From NCBI RefSeq assembly GCF_000189635.1, contig NW_002476350.1, forward strand, positions 187,255 through 251,254: DNA of 64,000 bases, read 5' to 3'. Both the position numbers and the translations under genes were made by a program. This document shows positions 51,701-64,000 of this stretch, piece by piece; the stretch's first letter is position 1; each line of letters begins with the position of its first letter. Origin of the DNA: Tetrahymena thermophila SB210 (taxonomy: Eukaryota; Ciliophora; Oligohymenophorea; Hymenostomatida; Tetrahymenidae). Below the pieces are notes generated by a model that saw only the letters and a program-made list of their open reading frames with translations, did not search any database and was not told the origin of the DNA.

Positions 51701-54465
51701 TAGTTCTTAGTTTCAAATGTTACAAAAGCTTTCGATGGATGTGAATATTTATCTAATTCTATTTTATTAATTTGTTCTTTAAGTTTCTCAATTTTTTATT
51801 TGCTATTCACAATATCCATTAAATCTTTATAACATTTTTTCTTTGTTTTAGGATTGTTAACAAAATCAAATATTTTTCTCAACTAATCTATTTATATTCT
51901 ATTGATTCCTTACCCTAATTTCAAGTTATCCATATCATATTAATTTATGAATCTAATAATTTTATTTTCTATTTTTTCTGTTTATTTTTTAAGAATTAAG
52001 TCTCTCTAAATTAAACATTCAGGAAGAACCATTTAGATGTCTATTATTTTAATTTATTATTCTTATTTTTATTAAGTGTATTCATTTAAACCCTTTTATT
52101 TTAATATTTTTAATTTGTTTCTTGATAATTGTGTATTAAATAAAATATTATCAATTTCTATTAAACGCAATAAATAAATTTTGAGTAAAAATTTTATTTA
52201 ATTACTCTTTAGAGATGCAACCAGAGCAGTTCTTGAGTCCAATTAAAATGCATTTTAGGTATATTTTAAACTTCTAGAGTATACTTTTAAACTACTGTAA
52301 TTTTATTTTTTGTTCTTTTCCTAATCCTCTTATTGATAAAGCACTGGCTGTTATTTAATAATATTTAGATATGACAATAAATTAAATAATTAATACTGAA
52401 AGAAGAATAGCAAATAAAGTATTATTCCAAATGTCTGTAGAAGAATAATTGTAACAGATGCATGATAATTAGATATAGGAATACCAAAAATATCAACATT
52501 TTAATTTCTACAAGGAACAGAGATGAACATATTTTGTTATTAAATATTATTATCGCAATCTGCATCATCTTTAAAGAAGGTTAAAATCTCATTCGAGCTT
52601 ATCTAGCAAGCATTTTTATACTAGCATCTATTATAAATGTTATTATAGGATGTAGAATTATTTATATCACTTTTCAAACAATCTACTTAAACTTTTTACA
52701 ATTCGATAAATTCACATCCTTAAATACTCTAGGTGTCATCAGGATTAGCTTTAATAATAAATATTTATTTGTAAATATCGAATATATTACAAAAATATAA
52801 TACATACTTAATCCTATTTGAGCAAACTGTAAGTCTAAAATACCTTAAGAGCACTTTAAATCAATTGTCTAATCTGATGTTTTATTAGCAATAAACATGT
52901 CACATTACCAAAACTCTTTTTATTTAAATCAAAAGTAGAAGATAAATATTGTATAAGAATTTAATAGTTTTACTGTAACCGATACCTGCTATTGTTGGGT
53001 AAAGAAAGAACGATTAGAAATCATTAATATATTCATAATGTAGGTCTTTACTAACTTTAATTATAAGAAAATTATTTTTGAGAATCAGTAATTTTATCAA
53101 TATTGAAATAAAATAAATTACTTTTTGCACAAATATAAAATGTTGGTAAACTCAAAATAAAAAGTATGAAAAATAAGCATAGTAAGTTTTTTATTTGGTT
53201 GAGATACAATAGACTTTAAAGTGAAAGCTAATCAGTATCGTTATTTTTTGATCTCCAGCAAAAGAAATTAGTTTCTATTTTAGCTGAACAAATAGACTCT
53301 AAAAGTTTATATCTTCTTTATTTATTTAACTTTGGGTCGCTCTTTAAGTAGTGCTTCTATTTAATCTATTTATTACATTCTTATATGTCAACCTTCAATT
53401 GCTACTTTGATAAGTCAATATCTAGCTTTAAAAATCATTTAATTCTAATTTGCTAAATTCTAAAAATCATACATCTAATTACTAAGACATATCTCCCTAG
53501 TCATTAATGTTTTTCTGATTATCTTGATATTAAAGTGATTAAACTCTATGCGTCCCATTAAGCATATCATTTTAATTTTGCATACTTTTTAAAAGTTAAT
53601 ATTTCTTTAAAATATAAATTTTCTATGAATTACTTCTCTTTTTCAGATTGAATCTAAGAGTTCAAATAACTTTCTTATTTTACCATTCCATTGAAAGTGT
53701 TATTTTATTGATGATTTATGCCATTAGAATTAAATGATTAACTATCTAATTGTATTTCAATCTAATCAGAATCCTATATAGTTAATTACTTGTGGGTATT
53801 TCCTATTTGTTTAAAATAAATGTTTTGCATTATATGATAAGAAAATTAATTCATCATATACTTAATTCAGAACAGCATGAATCTTAATCTTCTAAATCAA
53901 TACATTTTTGTTTTAACTTAACTAAAATAGCCATTAATTAATTATCTCTTAATTTTTAGTTATTTATTATTTAATTAGTTAATCAATCAATTAATAAATC
54001 TAAAATAATGTCCTTAATTTAATTTAGGAACAAAAAATTAAAAAACAAGCAAGCAAGCGTACTTCTTTGTATTATTTTAGCAAAAAAGATAATATTTAAT
54101 AAAAGTAAATTACTTCTATTTAATTTTTTAAAGTAATTTACCATTTAATTCATAAATATTAAGTTATTTGTAAGTATGATTAAATATTCCACTATTTTGT
54201 TGTATTATTTATTTTTTTTTATATTAAATTTATTTTAATTATTATATGCAAATAGATTAATTTTACAAAAAGATATTTTTAAATAATTTTCCATCTAATT
54301 TGGAAGGGTTACCCATTGCTATTGTTGAGCATATTATATAAATATTACATTTTTTATAAAATTATTTAGACAAAAATATAAAAGAGAAGCTAAAAATAAA
54401 GTAAAAAATTACTTATCGTAGAACCTTATACACTGTAAGTAAAAAACTAAAAATTAGTCAAAAGT
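48709..54465. repeat. Segmental duplication, unit 2 (contains array copy 4)
   Basis: Partner of the segment at 42,042-47,818. Beyond 54,465 the sequence continues into DNA shared with the upstream flank of copy 2 and then the intact lysozyme gene, whereas the partner continues into unique sequence. Confidence 0.8.
49097..53934 (-). CDS. OSCA/TMEM63/CSC1-like multi-pass channel, array copy 4
   Basis: Recent duplicate of copy 3. Start MAILVKLKQKCIDLED at 53934 and end KRIDHHHTVPQF plus a short tail, with TGA at 49097-49099. The family motif reads VSPDVLIWKNLFFG in the exon near 51,550 and follows CSKKFQFSKFHLKQNVLIIVK. The Cys-rich segment and all hydrophobic exons correspond to those of copies 1 and 2. 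Upstream, after about 970 bp of spacer, lies the lysozyme gene on the same strand. The same cautions on exon edges apply as for copy 3. Confidence 0.74.
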
Positions 54466-54908
54466 TACAAAAATTTGAAAGTTTAATTTTTTTACACATA
54501 ATGTAACCTTGAGTTTCACAAGTTTAATTTTGGATTTTAATTGAGTGATTTCAACTTTTTACCATAATAATGCTTAAAATATTAAGAGGTAGTTAGTTTA
54601 AAATTTCTTTTTTTTAATAATTAAATTTTAAATTACAAAAATTTATTATAATTAATTTAAAATTATTAATTTATAGTTAAAAAATAAAGTAATTAATTAA
54701 TATTTTATAGATAGCTGCTATAATTAATAAAATCTTTCTATAAATATAAATTTTTATATTTTTATTTTCGAATTTCATATTTATTTTTAGATCATAGAAC
54801 TTACTTATTATTTTGCATTTTTGTTTTGTGTTTAATTATAAAAACCGTTTTAAATAATTAGAATTTATATATAAAATAATTTTATTTATAATATTTATAA
54901 TTGATATT

Positions 54909-55613
54909 TCATAACTTTAGGAAAGCCCTACTTGAAAAGTTACTAAAATAATTGTTTTATGTGTCTGGCCTCCAATCAACATCTGTGTTAGTGCAGCATA
55001 TTTGTACATCATTGTAGAACTACTTCATTACAGGATTTGCGAATCCACCAAAAGGAGTAAAGTCATTAAAATTAGTTTGATTATCCCATCTAGGATACCA
55101 GAGCTGCAAATCTGAAAAAACAGTAGTATTGCACATAATAGGCCAATAGTGCTAGGAAGCATACAACCCAATTCTATCTTTACTAATGTAATTTTCAGTA
55201 GTATTTATCATAGCTTATAAGAATTCAATGTTTTGTGTGCAATTTGCAAAAAACAAATTTTCATTCTCAATATCAAGCCAAACATTATTAAATAATGACA
55301 TAGTTTCATTAGCGATCAAGTATTAGAAGAAACTATTTATTTGTTCAGCAGGATCTCTAGTTGTGTCAGGGAAAATATACAGATCGACTTCTAAGGAAGC
55401 GTTATAAGCTGATTTAATATTCTAAGCAAGATAATTGTTAAATTATTTAGCAGATGAATATATTTCAATAACCACAAAATCGTAGCCAGATTACTTTGTA
55501 CATCCAAAGCAATTTACTTCTCCTTCCCACACACTTATGTCATATCCAAGCTTAGCATTTACTACTAAAAGCAAAACGAAAATAAAAAATCCCTTTTACA
55601 AATAATTACTCAT
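54909..55613 (-). CDS. Secreted GH25-type lysozyme, 234 aa, intronless
   Basis: Peptidoglycan-cleaving muramidase of glycoside hydrolase family 25; a bacterivorous ciliate could use it in phagosomes or secrete it. A single open frame of 235 codons from ATG 55613 to TGA 54909. Residues 1-20 (KGFFIFVLLLVVNA) form a signal peptide. Then GYDISVWEGEVNCFGC carries the first active-site Asp (Asp25). NVWLDIENEN carries the D.E pair (Asp114, Glu116). IGLYASQHYW, LWYPRWDN and FTPFGGFANPVMKQF are typical of the second half of the GH25 barrel. Six cysteines, all after the signal peptide, could form disulphides. It is intronless and sits between multi-exon channel genes. A deleted copy exists at 41,822-42,038. 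Confidence 0.88.
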
Positions 55614-56881
55614 CAGCCTAATTTTTTGAATTTAATTATTACAAAATGAATATATTATTTAGATAAGAATCTCAATTAAGAGTAACTAACTAATCTCTTT
55701 AATTTAGATTTTATTTATTAAGGAAAACTCGAAAGCCAATTTATAAAATTCTGAAAGACTCTAAAAATAAATATATTTGTTTATTTGTTTTATATGCTTA
55801 AAAAAATTTGATCTTTTTATATGAAACCAAATAAATAAAAAAATAAACCCTTACAAATATTAACTTACTTTTATAAATTTCCAATTTGTTATTTCTAAAT
55901 TATCTTAACCATAGATTCAATCGATTGAGTATCTTTGAAAAATTAATTAGTAACATAAAAACAATTTTGAATAATGAAATAGTTGACTTTATCAAATCAA
56001 AAAATAATAACTTTTAATGAATTTAAAAAAATAAATAAAACTATTTTAATTTTTTTACTTTCGATATTTATTAAAAAAAAAATAATATTTTACAATTAAT
56101 TTATTTAAAATAATGAATGATTGTAAATATATCTATTTAAGCTATTAAATATATTCAAAATTAATTAATTTTGTTTTTTTGATTACTTTTTAAAATCGAT
56201 TCTTTATAAATATTTATTATACTAGATTGCTTATGTGTTAGTTTACATTTTCTCTCTCTAATTAATAAAACTTGGCTTTTTATATTTTTTTTTCTTTCAT
56301 GGGAAATAATAAATTAAAAAAAGCTAATATTATTTATTTTATTTTGAAAATCATTTTTAAAATATTCATATATAATATTAACGCACATATAAAAGATTTT
56401 GATTATTAAATAATTTACTGAATATGCGTATAAACAATTACTTTATAAAACATGAGAACTATTGAATATCAAATTTTTACAATCATTTAAAAATTAATTT
56501 AATTATTCTTAATTTGATTATGGTAATTATTTTATTAATAATAGTAATTAAAGATTTTTTTTTTGAAAGATAGATTAACACTATAATTTATTATATTTTA
56601 ATTATTAATAATCTATACCACGATATTTGCTAACAAATTATTATTTGAAAATCAATTTTTAATTTTACACTCATTTAAAAATTAAATTTATTGAAGCTTA
56701 AAAATAAATTATTATTTACTTGCTTTCTTATTTTGATTGTGATATTTATTTGAAAAAATAAAAAAATAAAGATTTATTTTTTAAAGATTAGTGGTAATTA
56801 TAATTTACTATTGGTTAATTTAATTATTATGGTATTTGTTAAAATAATAATTATTTTTATTCTTATTTCTTTGAATAGTAA
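55614..56881. other. AT-rich spacer between lysozyme gene and array copy 5
   Basis: No gene recognised; very A/T-rich with short TTATTA runs. Confidence 0.5.
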
Positions 56882-59800
56882 TCATATTTGTTCATTTGTT
56901 TAGATTTATCTCACATTTAATTAATTTACATTCGTATTTCTAACTTAATAGAACTATGGCAAAGTTTAATGATGATCGACTCTACTTGAATAAAGCTGTT
57001 CTTAAGATAAAATTTAATCTTCTAGAATTATATTCTAACTATCTTTGCTAATTTAAATTATCGAGTCGCTTTTAGCACTTTTTGCAATATTCATCTATTC
57101 TTATTTCTATTCGATTTAATTTTATTATTTCTAATCTTCAATTTTAAAAACAAATTTGATTTGATTTGAATTATCTTGTGTGTAAGTTGTTTCATTTTTC
57201 TTTAAATCTTTAAACGACTAATACCTGCTCTTTATTTGCTTTTTGTATTACTAAATAAGCTTACATGCGCTTTCTTTATTTTAGATTCCTTAAATCTATT
57301 TTTTTATTGCTAGACTTTCAGTTAATTTACTAAATATTTCTTCCTTTTTTGCTTTGTTCATTTTAAAAATACTTAGTTCAGTTTTCCAATCAAAATACCT
57401 GCTACAATTTTGGTTGAGCTAATTTAATAATTAAATTAGTAAAATAAAATAATCTATTTAATTAAGTTACTATAATATCATAATTTAAGCTTCCACTTAC
57501 AGGCTTTTCTGAATAATCTAAATCTAAATTTTCATCAAGTTTCTGTTTTATTACTTAGTCAATATCTTTTTTCTTATTAATAAATCTTTATTTTCTGATA
57601 TCAGAAACTTCTCTTTCTGTATAATAGTCTTGAAGCAATGAAAGCTCTTTTAACTATCTTATTGAATAAACTAAAAAAAATTATTTTAATAGTTTAAAAG
57701 TTTAAAGATCAATTTCTTACGTTAATAAAGAGATTTGTAGTCAAAAGGGTATTTCTAGATTCGATAATCACAATTTTGAACCTTGCGTTTAATCTTATAC
57801 TTACTGATATAGCTGAGATATTTAAAGAAGCTTTTAATTTTTTATCTAAAATAATAGCATACAAATAAAATTGCATAAGTGTATGTGCTTATTTTCATAA
57901 AGTATGAGCCTTTTGATTAGAAGTTTTAAGGGGTAAAAGTAGGAAGTTGGTTCACTTTATTTTATTCATTAAATTATGAGTTATACAGATCTGTGTTTTG
58001 CAAATATATTTCAAAAAATATTCTCTTATTCACATATGTCATTGCCAAAAATAGAAAGCTTGTAAGAATGGCATAAAAATAAAACGACATGAAAGCATTA
58101 GAGATTTTACTGTTGTACTGATAGGATTCTTTTCTACAATGCCTAAAAACTTTATTAAATTATGTTAACAAAATTAAAAGTAAAAATTATTTATTTAATT
58201 AACTAATTAATTTCTTACTGTAATATTTCTCAAAGCACAAGTGTAAAATCAAAAACAAAAAAGTGATGAAATAGAAAAATGGCATTCCAAATCCAAAAAA
58301 CATAGATACACATAAATATTCTAAAACTTGAGAGTAAGAATTAGCAATTTCGAATTCAGGCCCTTAATGCATTTTTATGTAGTCAAAGTTAGTTTTTTAG
58401 AAGGTAATATTTTTTTTCTTTTTGCATTTACGGTCTATGAGTAGTCTAACTCTATTATTTATTTATTTAATGTTAAAATAGAAATAGATTTATAAAAATA
58501 ATGTAAATCATATTTGAATATTTTATATTTTATAAATTTAGCTTTGAAATTATAGATTAGAAGTTAATTAATTTATTTGTTTGTTTGTAAATAATCTATT
58601 ATAAAGAAAGGAAGAAAATTAAAAAGAAATATTTACTTTCTATAAACTAAATAAACGATATTCTCAATAAGATAAAGCGCTATTTTAATAAGGTAATATA
58701 TAACAAAGAACATTCCAACATTTCTGTACCATTCAGGCGAAAAATCAATATAATTTCCAAAAGTTGCTTGAATTTAATCGTTATTTTTAAAAGGAAATTT
58801 GTTCAATATGTAATAAATTCCAATCTAATTTATAAAATTATTTTAGTCAATATATTAATTATAAAGCTTAAATTTACGTTTATTCCAATTTTAAACAATG
58901 AGAGAATCTAAAACAGGACAATTTCTTTAGAAATTTTATCAGAAACTGTGTATTTATTCACAAAGTATTTCGCTAATTTAACTGAAAGTATACACAAAAT
59001 ATTGACTATAAGCATTATAAAATAAGGGAATAATCTTTTTAATTTTGCTGCTTCGTATATCATTGAGCAGCTATCTACCTCTGGAATAGAGTTGTTTGAG
59101 CAAAAACATAGTACTTGGTTCGGATCTTAGGGATGTTTATTGAGTATGCTTTTATCATCAAATCTGTATTCATAACAATTAATTGTAGGAGAAAGCAAAA
59201 GAAATAATGTTCTGATAAAATCTCCAAAGTTTATTAGAAAAAATCCTGTTTTTTATTTAAAACTTTAAAAATTAATTAACTTTTCAATTAATAGTTCTTA
59301 CCCAAAGCACATAGGATAATAGGTATTATAAGATACATCACTAACTAAAAAGTTGATAAAAACTCTCCAACAAATACATTTTACCAAATTAGTATATCTG
59401 GGCTTACAGTCTTTTATACTAATAAAACATTTTACCTCAAATGAAACTTAGAAAATTAATACTTTTTTGAAAAGCATTATATAAATATATATAGAAATTA
59501 TTTTATAAAATATCCAACTAACGTTTCCTACATAATTAAAATTGCCCTATCTCGCTAGTGCTTTGTCTCAAATGTTACAAAAGCTTTCGAAGAGTGCTTA
59601 TATTTATTGTATTCAATTTTATTTATTTATTCTTTAATTTTCTCTATCTTAGATTTTTTTTCAATAATGTTTAGTAGATCTTTATAGCATTTCTGTTTAA
59701 TTTTTGGGTCTAATACCGAATCAAATATTTTTCTTAGTTAATCAATTTATATTATTTTGATTCCATTACCATAATCTGAGTTATTCGGATCATAACTATT

Positions 59801-61910
59801 TATAAATCTTATTACTTTGTTTTTCATACTTTCATAGTGTTTCTTCATAATTAAGTCTCTTTTAATTATACATTCAGGAAGAGCCATTTAAATATCAATT
59901 ATTTTAATTTCTCTTTAGGATTTGTTTTCATTGTATTCATCTAGATTCTATTAATTAATTAATTAATTAATTGATTAATAATTTAATAAAAACATTTAAT
60001 TATTTTCTTTTTAAACAGAGTAACAAATTATACTTATAAATCTTACTAATAAATTTTGATCAAATTTGATTTAAATTAATTGTTAAGATTTATTATTGTT
60101 TTAATGTAAGCAAAAAAAAAATATCAAATTAATTAAAATCCATAATCAATAGAAACAATAAAACAAACAAATTAGATATTTAATTTACTTTTTAAAGGTG
60201 TAACCAGAGTAGTTCTTAAGTCCAGTTAAAGTGCATTTTAGGTATATTTTCAATCTCTATTGAGAATTTTTAAATCATTGTAATTTTGTTTTTTATTCTT
60301 TTCTTAATTTTATTATTGACATACAATTGGCTGTTTTTATAAAAATAAATTTAGATATTTCAATGCACTAAAAAATAAAAAATATACTGAATGAAGAAAA
60401 TCAAGCAAATTATGATTCCAATTGTTTATAAAAGAACAACTGCAATAGATGCTTGATAGTTAGTTGTAGGAATTCCAAAAATATCTACATTTTAATTTCT
60501 GCATGGAACTGAAATGAAAATGTTTTATGACTAAACACTAGAATCACAGCCATTTTTAACATCAAACAAGTTTAAAAGTTCATTTGAGTTTATTTTACAT
60601 GTACTTTTATTCTAACATCTACTATAAATGTTTTTAAAAGAAACCAAAGTGCTTAAATCACTTTTTAAGCATCCAATTTCAATTTTCTATAATTCAATAA
60701 ATTCACAGCCATAAAAACTCGGAGTATCTTAAAGACTAGCTAATATTTAATATAATTTTGATTTTAAATAAATAAATTAAAAAAGATTTTAAAAATTACT
60801 TAATCCTATTTGAGCAAATTAAAAATCTAAAGTACCATATGGGCATTTTAAATCAGCAGTTTAACTTAAAGTCTTATTCCCTGTAATCATGTCACATTAC
60901 CAAAATTCTTGATGTTTTATTGATAAAAATGAATAAGTAAAGTATTTAATATAAATTTGATAATTTACTATAGCCAATTCCTGCTATTGTAGGGTAAAGT
61001 AAGAAGGCTTAAAAGTCATTTATGTATTCATAGTTTAGGCCTTTACTAACTTATTGTTTAACCAAAAAGGGATTTTCAAAATTATAATTTTAATTTTCTG
61101 TAAATTAATTTACTTCTCGAACAAATATAAAATGAAGGCAAGCCTAAAATAAACAGTAGAAAAAATAAACATATGAAACTCTTTATTTGATTGAGGTACA
61201 ATAAACTTGAAAGGGAAAGCTAATCTGTGTCGTTATTTTTAGATCTCCAGCAAAAAAAATTTGTTTCTATTTTAGTTTAATAAATTGACTCAAAAAGCTT
61301 ATATCTTCTTTATTTATTTAACTTTGGATCATTTCTCAAGTAGTATTTCTGTTTTATCTGTTTATTACATTCTTATATATCAACTTTCAATTGTTGCTGT
61401 GATAAATCTATATTTAACTTTAAAAAATAATTAACAAATGCGCATATATATGCCAAAAAATTCTACATCTAATTATTAATAAATATCTCCCTATTCAGTA
61501 GTTCTCTGCAAGTTATTTTCATTGAGTGATTAAATTCTTTGTATTTCATCAAATATATCTTTTTGTGTTTGCTATCTTTAGAAAGTAAAAATTAAATTGA
61601 AAGTAAATGTTTTAATACTTACTACTATGAATTATTATCAAGTTCTATATTCAGAACATTTCCTTATTATAAAGTATCTATACATTTGTCATTTTATTTA
61701 GGATTTCTTCCTTCAGATTTGAGTTATACACAATCAAGATGTATTTCTATATGATCAGAATTCAATTCAGATTTTTAATCTTTTATTAAAATAAGTTTAT
61801 TTTTTAGAAGGATAGTTATTGAAATAAATGTACTTACTGCTTTCAGATTAATAAGAATTTTGATCCTCTTCATCTATATATTTTTATTTTAGCTTTACTA
61901 AAGCAGTCAT
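56882..61910 (-). CDS. OSCA/TMEM63/CSC1-like multi-pass channel, array copy 5
   Basis: The most upstream copy in the direction of transcription. Start MTALVKLKQKYIDEED at 61910 and end SSRVDHHQTLPQF plus about 18 residues, with TGA at 56882-56884. Exon order and splice sites follow copy 1. The exon near 58,300, which encodes the GPEF segment, shares wording with copy 1 that copies 2-4 lack, so 1 and 5 are probably the older outer pair. The conserved C-terminal (I/V)DHH.T.PQF motif is kept in all five copies, although the preceding Gln-rich tail varies freely. That suggests a functional tail signal. Confidence 0.74.
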
Positions 61911-62862
61911 AAAGTATGATATTTTATTAAACCACTTAATGTATATTTAATATGTTATTATCTATTTGATATTAAAATAAGATTATGTATGTATAATCAG
62001 AATAATTAATCAAATTTTTTGTTATAATCTAGTAAATTTTAATTAGTATTGGCAAAAGTACAGTAATAGTCATACGATGTAGAATTCTGTTTTTGATATA
62101 AAAGTAAATTTGTATGAATTACATTAATATTATTTATTTGTAATATTTTAATTTCTAAAATAAATAAATACTTCATAAAAAAATAAATAGATTCACTCAA
62201 TCAATCAATATACTTCTATTATATTATTTTTGTTTGAATTATTTTTCTTATTAATTTAAGCAAGCAATTTTAAATAAATATGAGACACTGTTTAAGAATT
62301 AAATGAAGTAAAATTAGATCAAATATTTTAAGTTAAAAAAAAACAATTTGAATTAATTAAGTAAACCAAAATAAATCTATACAACCATTGATAAGTTTTT
62401 GAGCCAGTTTTGTTTGTTAATAATATATACCAAGAGTATATTATATTTTATTTATTATTTTTTTATTAAATAGGGGATATTAAAATTATATATGCAAATT
62501 TAGAAAAGAAACTTGCAAAATATTAAAAAATTGACTCAAATTTAAAGATATAAGGTAAATGATTAATCAAAAATATTTTTCTCATTAAATAAAAATGTAT
62601 CATCAAACAAAAACACTATAATTTAAATTATTTAATTTTATCAAAAAACATTGAAATAAAATTTAAAATTTATATTTTAAATAATTAACTCTTTTTGTAT
62701 TTTATTATAATCTTTAAGTAAATACTATCAAGCAATTATATTAAATTTAAATTAAAATTAATATTTCTTTAACAGATTTCTTTTTAAAAAAACTTTTGGA
62801 TTTATAATTTTTAAAAATTTGAAAATGGAATTTAATAAAATGATTGATTTTTTAGTTAAATC

Positions 62863-62900
<38 letters not shown>

Positions 62901-63231
62901 TTCTAATTTTTTGTGTATTTTTTTAATGATTAATATTAAAATAATATAAGATATATTTTAAAATTATTTGTTATTTAAGTTATGAAATAATAGTTTATAT
63001 TTAAATTTTTAGCATTAGGTCTTATTTTATTTAACCTATCTGATAAGTAGAATTATAACTTACTCTGTTAAAAAATTTATCAATTAATTGAGTTATCAAC
63101 AAACTAATTACTGAAGATGTTTTTGTGCTTCCTTTGATTTAAAAAAAATATATGAAATCCTTACTTTTATATATGAAATTTAAAGAAAGAATTTCTTTTT
63201 AATAATAGTAGAAGCAAATAAATAAATAATA
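61911..63231. other. Divergent intergenic region
   Basis: Lies between the start of array copy 5 (minus) and the start of the next gene (plus), so it must hold two promoters. Only A/T tracts and an ATTT array at about 62,864-62,897 are visible. Confidence 0.5.
62864..62897. repeat. (ATTT)n microsatellite
   Basis: Eight or so perfect ATTT units in the divergent promoter region. Confidence 0.85.
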
Positions 63232-64000
63232 ATGCTTTTTAAATTATTTTTAATTTTGTTTGAAATTCTAGTAAAGGTGTAGAGCCAGACAATTAGCTTT
63301 GTGTTTTCTAGCCTTCCTATGAAGACAATAGATTTTAGTGGTGATAATGGGATAGGAACTAATTTTAAAATTGCCTTACATGCTAATCTAATATTTGCAT
63401 CTTTAGGTGAAAGAGGATGTATGGTAGTTGATGGATAAAATTACACTAAAATATATGAATATAAAAGCAATTAATTTCTAAGCGCTATTGGAGTGACATC
63501 AGATGCAAAATATGTTTTTTTAAGCTAAAATAACTCTCTTGCAATGTTTGAATTTGTTAATAAAAAAGAATTTGTATTTTAATCATCCGCATCATTTAAT
63601 AATTGTGTTATTTTAGATATTATTGTCAGCTCTAATAATAGATTTGCATTTATTGCAGGCGAAAAAGGTATTTTAGCTGTTTATAATATTGCTGATCCAT
63701 CAAGGATTTTTAGGGTTGCTGAGTTGTAAACTGCTGCAACATTGATAAATCGAATAAATTTTTCAAAAGATGAAAAATTCTTGTTTTTAGGAAATAATGA
63801 GCTTGGTTTTAATTTAATAAAACTAGATTTTAATTAATTAAATGGGTAGGAAAACTCAGTTATTTTAAAACTAGTTGGTAATGCAATACCTTACTGGAAA
63901 ATATTTCAATGCATTCCAACATAAGACTTGAAGTATGTTTATTGCACTGATTACTGGTATGGAGTTTACATTGCAACATTAGATGATATTATTAACTAAC
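63232..64000 (+). CDS. Secreted beta-propeller-like repeat protein (partial at window edge)
   Basis: A frame open from ATG 63232 to the window end (256 codons), with in-frame TAA/TAG read as Gln. The N-terminus (MLFKLFLILFEILVKVQSQ) is a clear signal peptide. The mature part shows units of about 45 residues that follow the pattern hydrophobic strand, G..G, V.D: for example ANLIFASLGERGCMVVDG, YVFLSQNNSLAMFEF, RFAFIAGEKGILAVYNIADPS and FLFLGNNELGFNLIKL. This resembles LVIVD-type or lactonase-like beta-propellers, in which each unit is one blade. Such proteins are large and secreted or surface-bound in ciliates. No enzyme motif is seen; the rest lies beyond the window. Confidence 0.7.

Noticed and set aside
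30136-61910. A CRISPR-like or transposon explanation for the regular 5-7 kb repetition
   Set aside because: The repeating units are full multi-exon genes with diverged introns. There are no short direct repeats with unique spacers, no transposase and no terminal inverted repeats.

Overview
The window looks like macronuclear DNA of a ciliate, most likely Tetrahymena. TAA and TAG are read as glutamine inside every conserved gene, and every complete gene ends at TGA. Base composition is extremely AT-rich. Introns are mostly 50-200 bp with GTA...AG ends. Intergenic DNA is almost pure A/T with a few short repeats. All coding calls below use the ciliate nuclear code. Intron junctions were placed by eye; in five multi-exon genes, removing my introns leaves a length divisible by three.

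Left part (1-29,057), single-copy housekeeping and ciliate-type genes: the 5' half of an HBS1-like translational GTPase (minus, cut by the window edge); two unexplained open frames on the minus strand; a P5B-type ATPase; a Gln/Asn-rich hypothetical protein; a mitochondrial 3-hydroxyacyl-CoA dehydrogenase; a very long protein with two cyclic-nucleotide-binding domains; another Gln-rich hypothetical protein; and a PLAA/Doa1/Ufd3 ubiquitin-binding WD40 protein. One intron of the PLAA gene contains a complete tRNA-Val(AAC) gene.

Right part (30,136-61,910), the most notable block: five tandem minus-strand paralogues of a large multi-pass membrane protein. The best family match is the OSCA/TMEM63/CSC1 group of mechano- or osmosensitive cation channels, because an SPDVLIW.NL motif, an aromatic-rich DFSPEW segment and a GPEF segment are all visible. 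Copies 1 and 5 resemble each other. Copies 2-4 form an inner group, and copies 3 and 4 are a recent duplication of about 6.65 kb. A GH25-type lysozyme gene lies between copies 4 and 5, and a deleted remnant of the same gene lies between copies 2 and 3, so a channel-plus-lysozyme block was duplicated and partly decayed.

The right edge holds the start of a secreted beta-propeller-like protein (plus). A decaying tandem repeat of roughly 240-430 bp follows the cyclic-nucleotide-binding gene and includes its 3' coding end. I saw no CRISPR array, rRNA, transposase or telomeric (CCCCAA) repeat.
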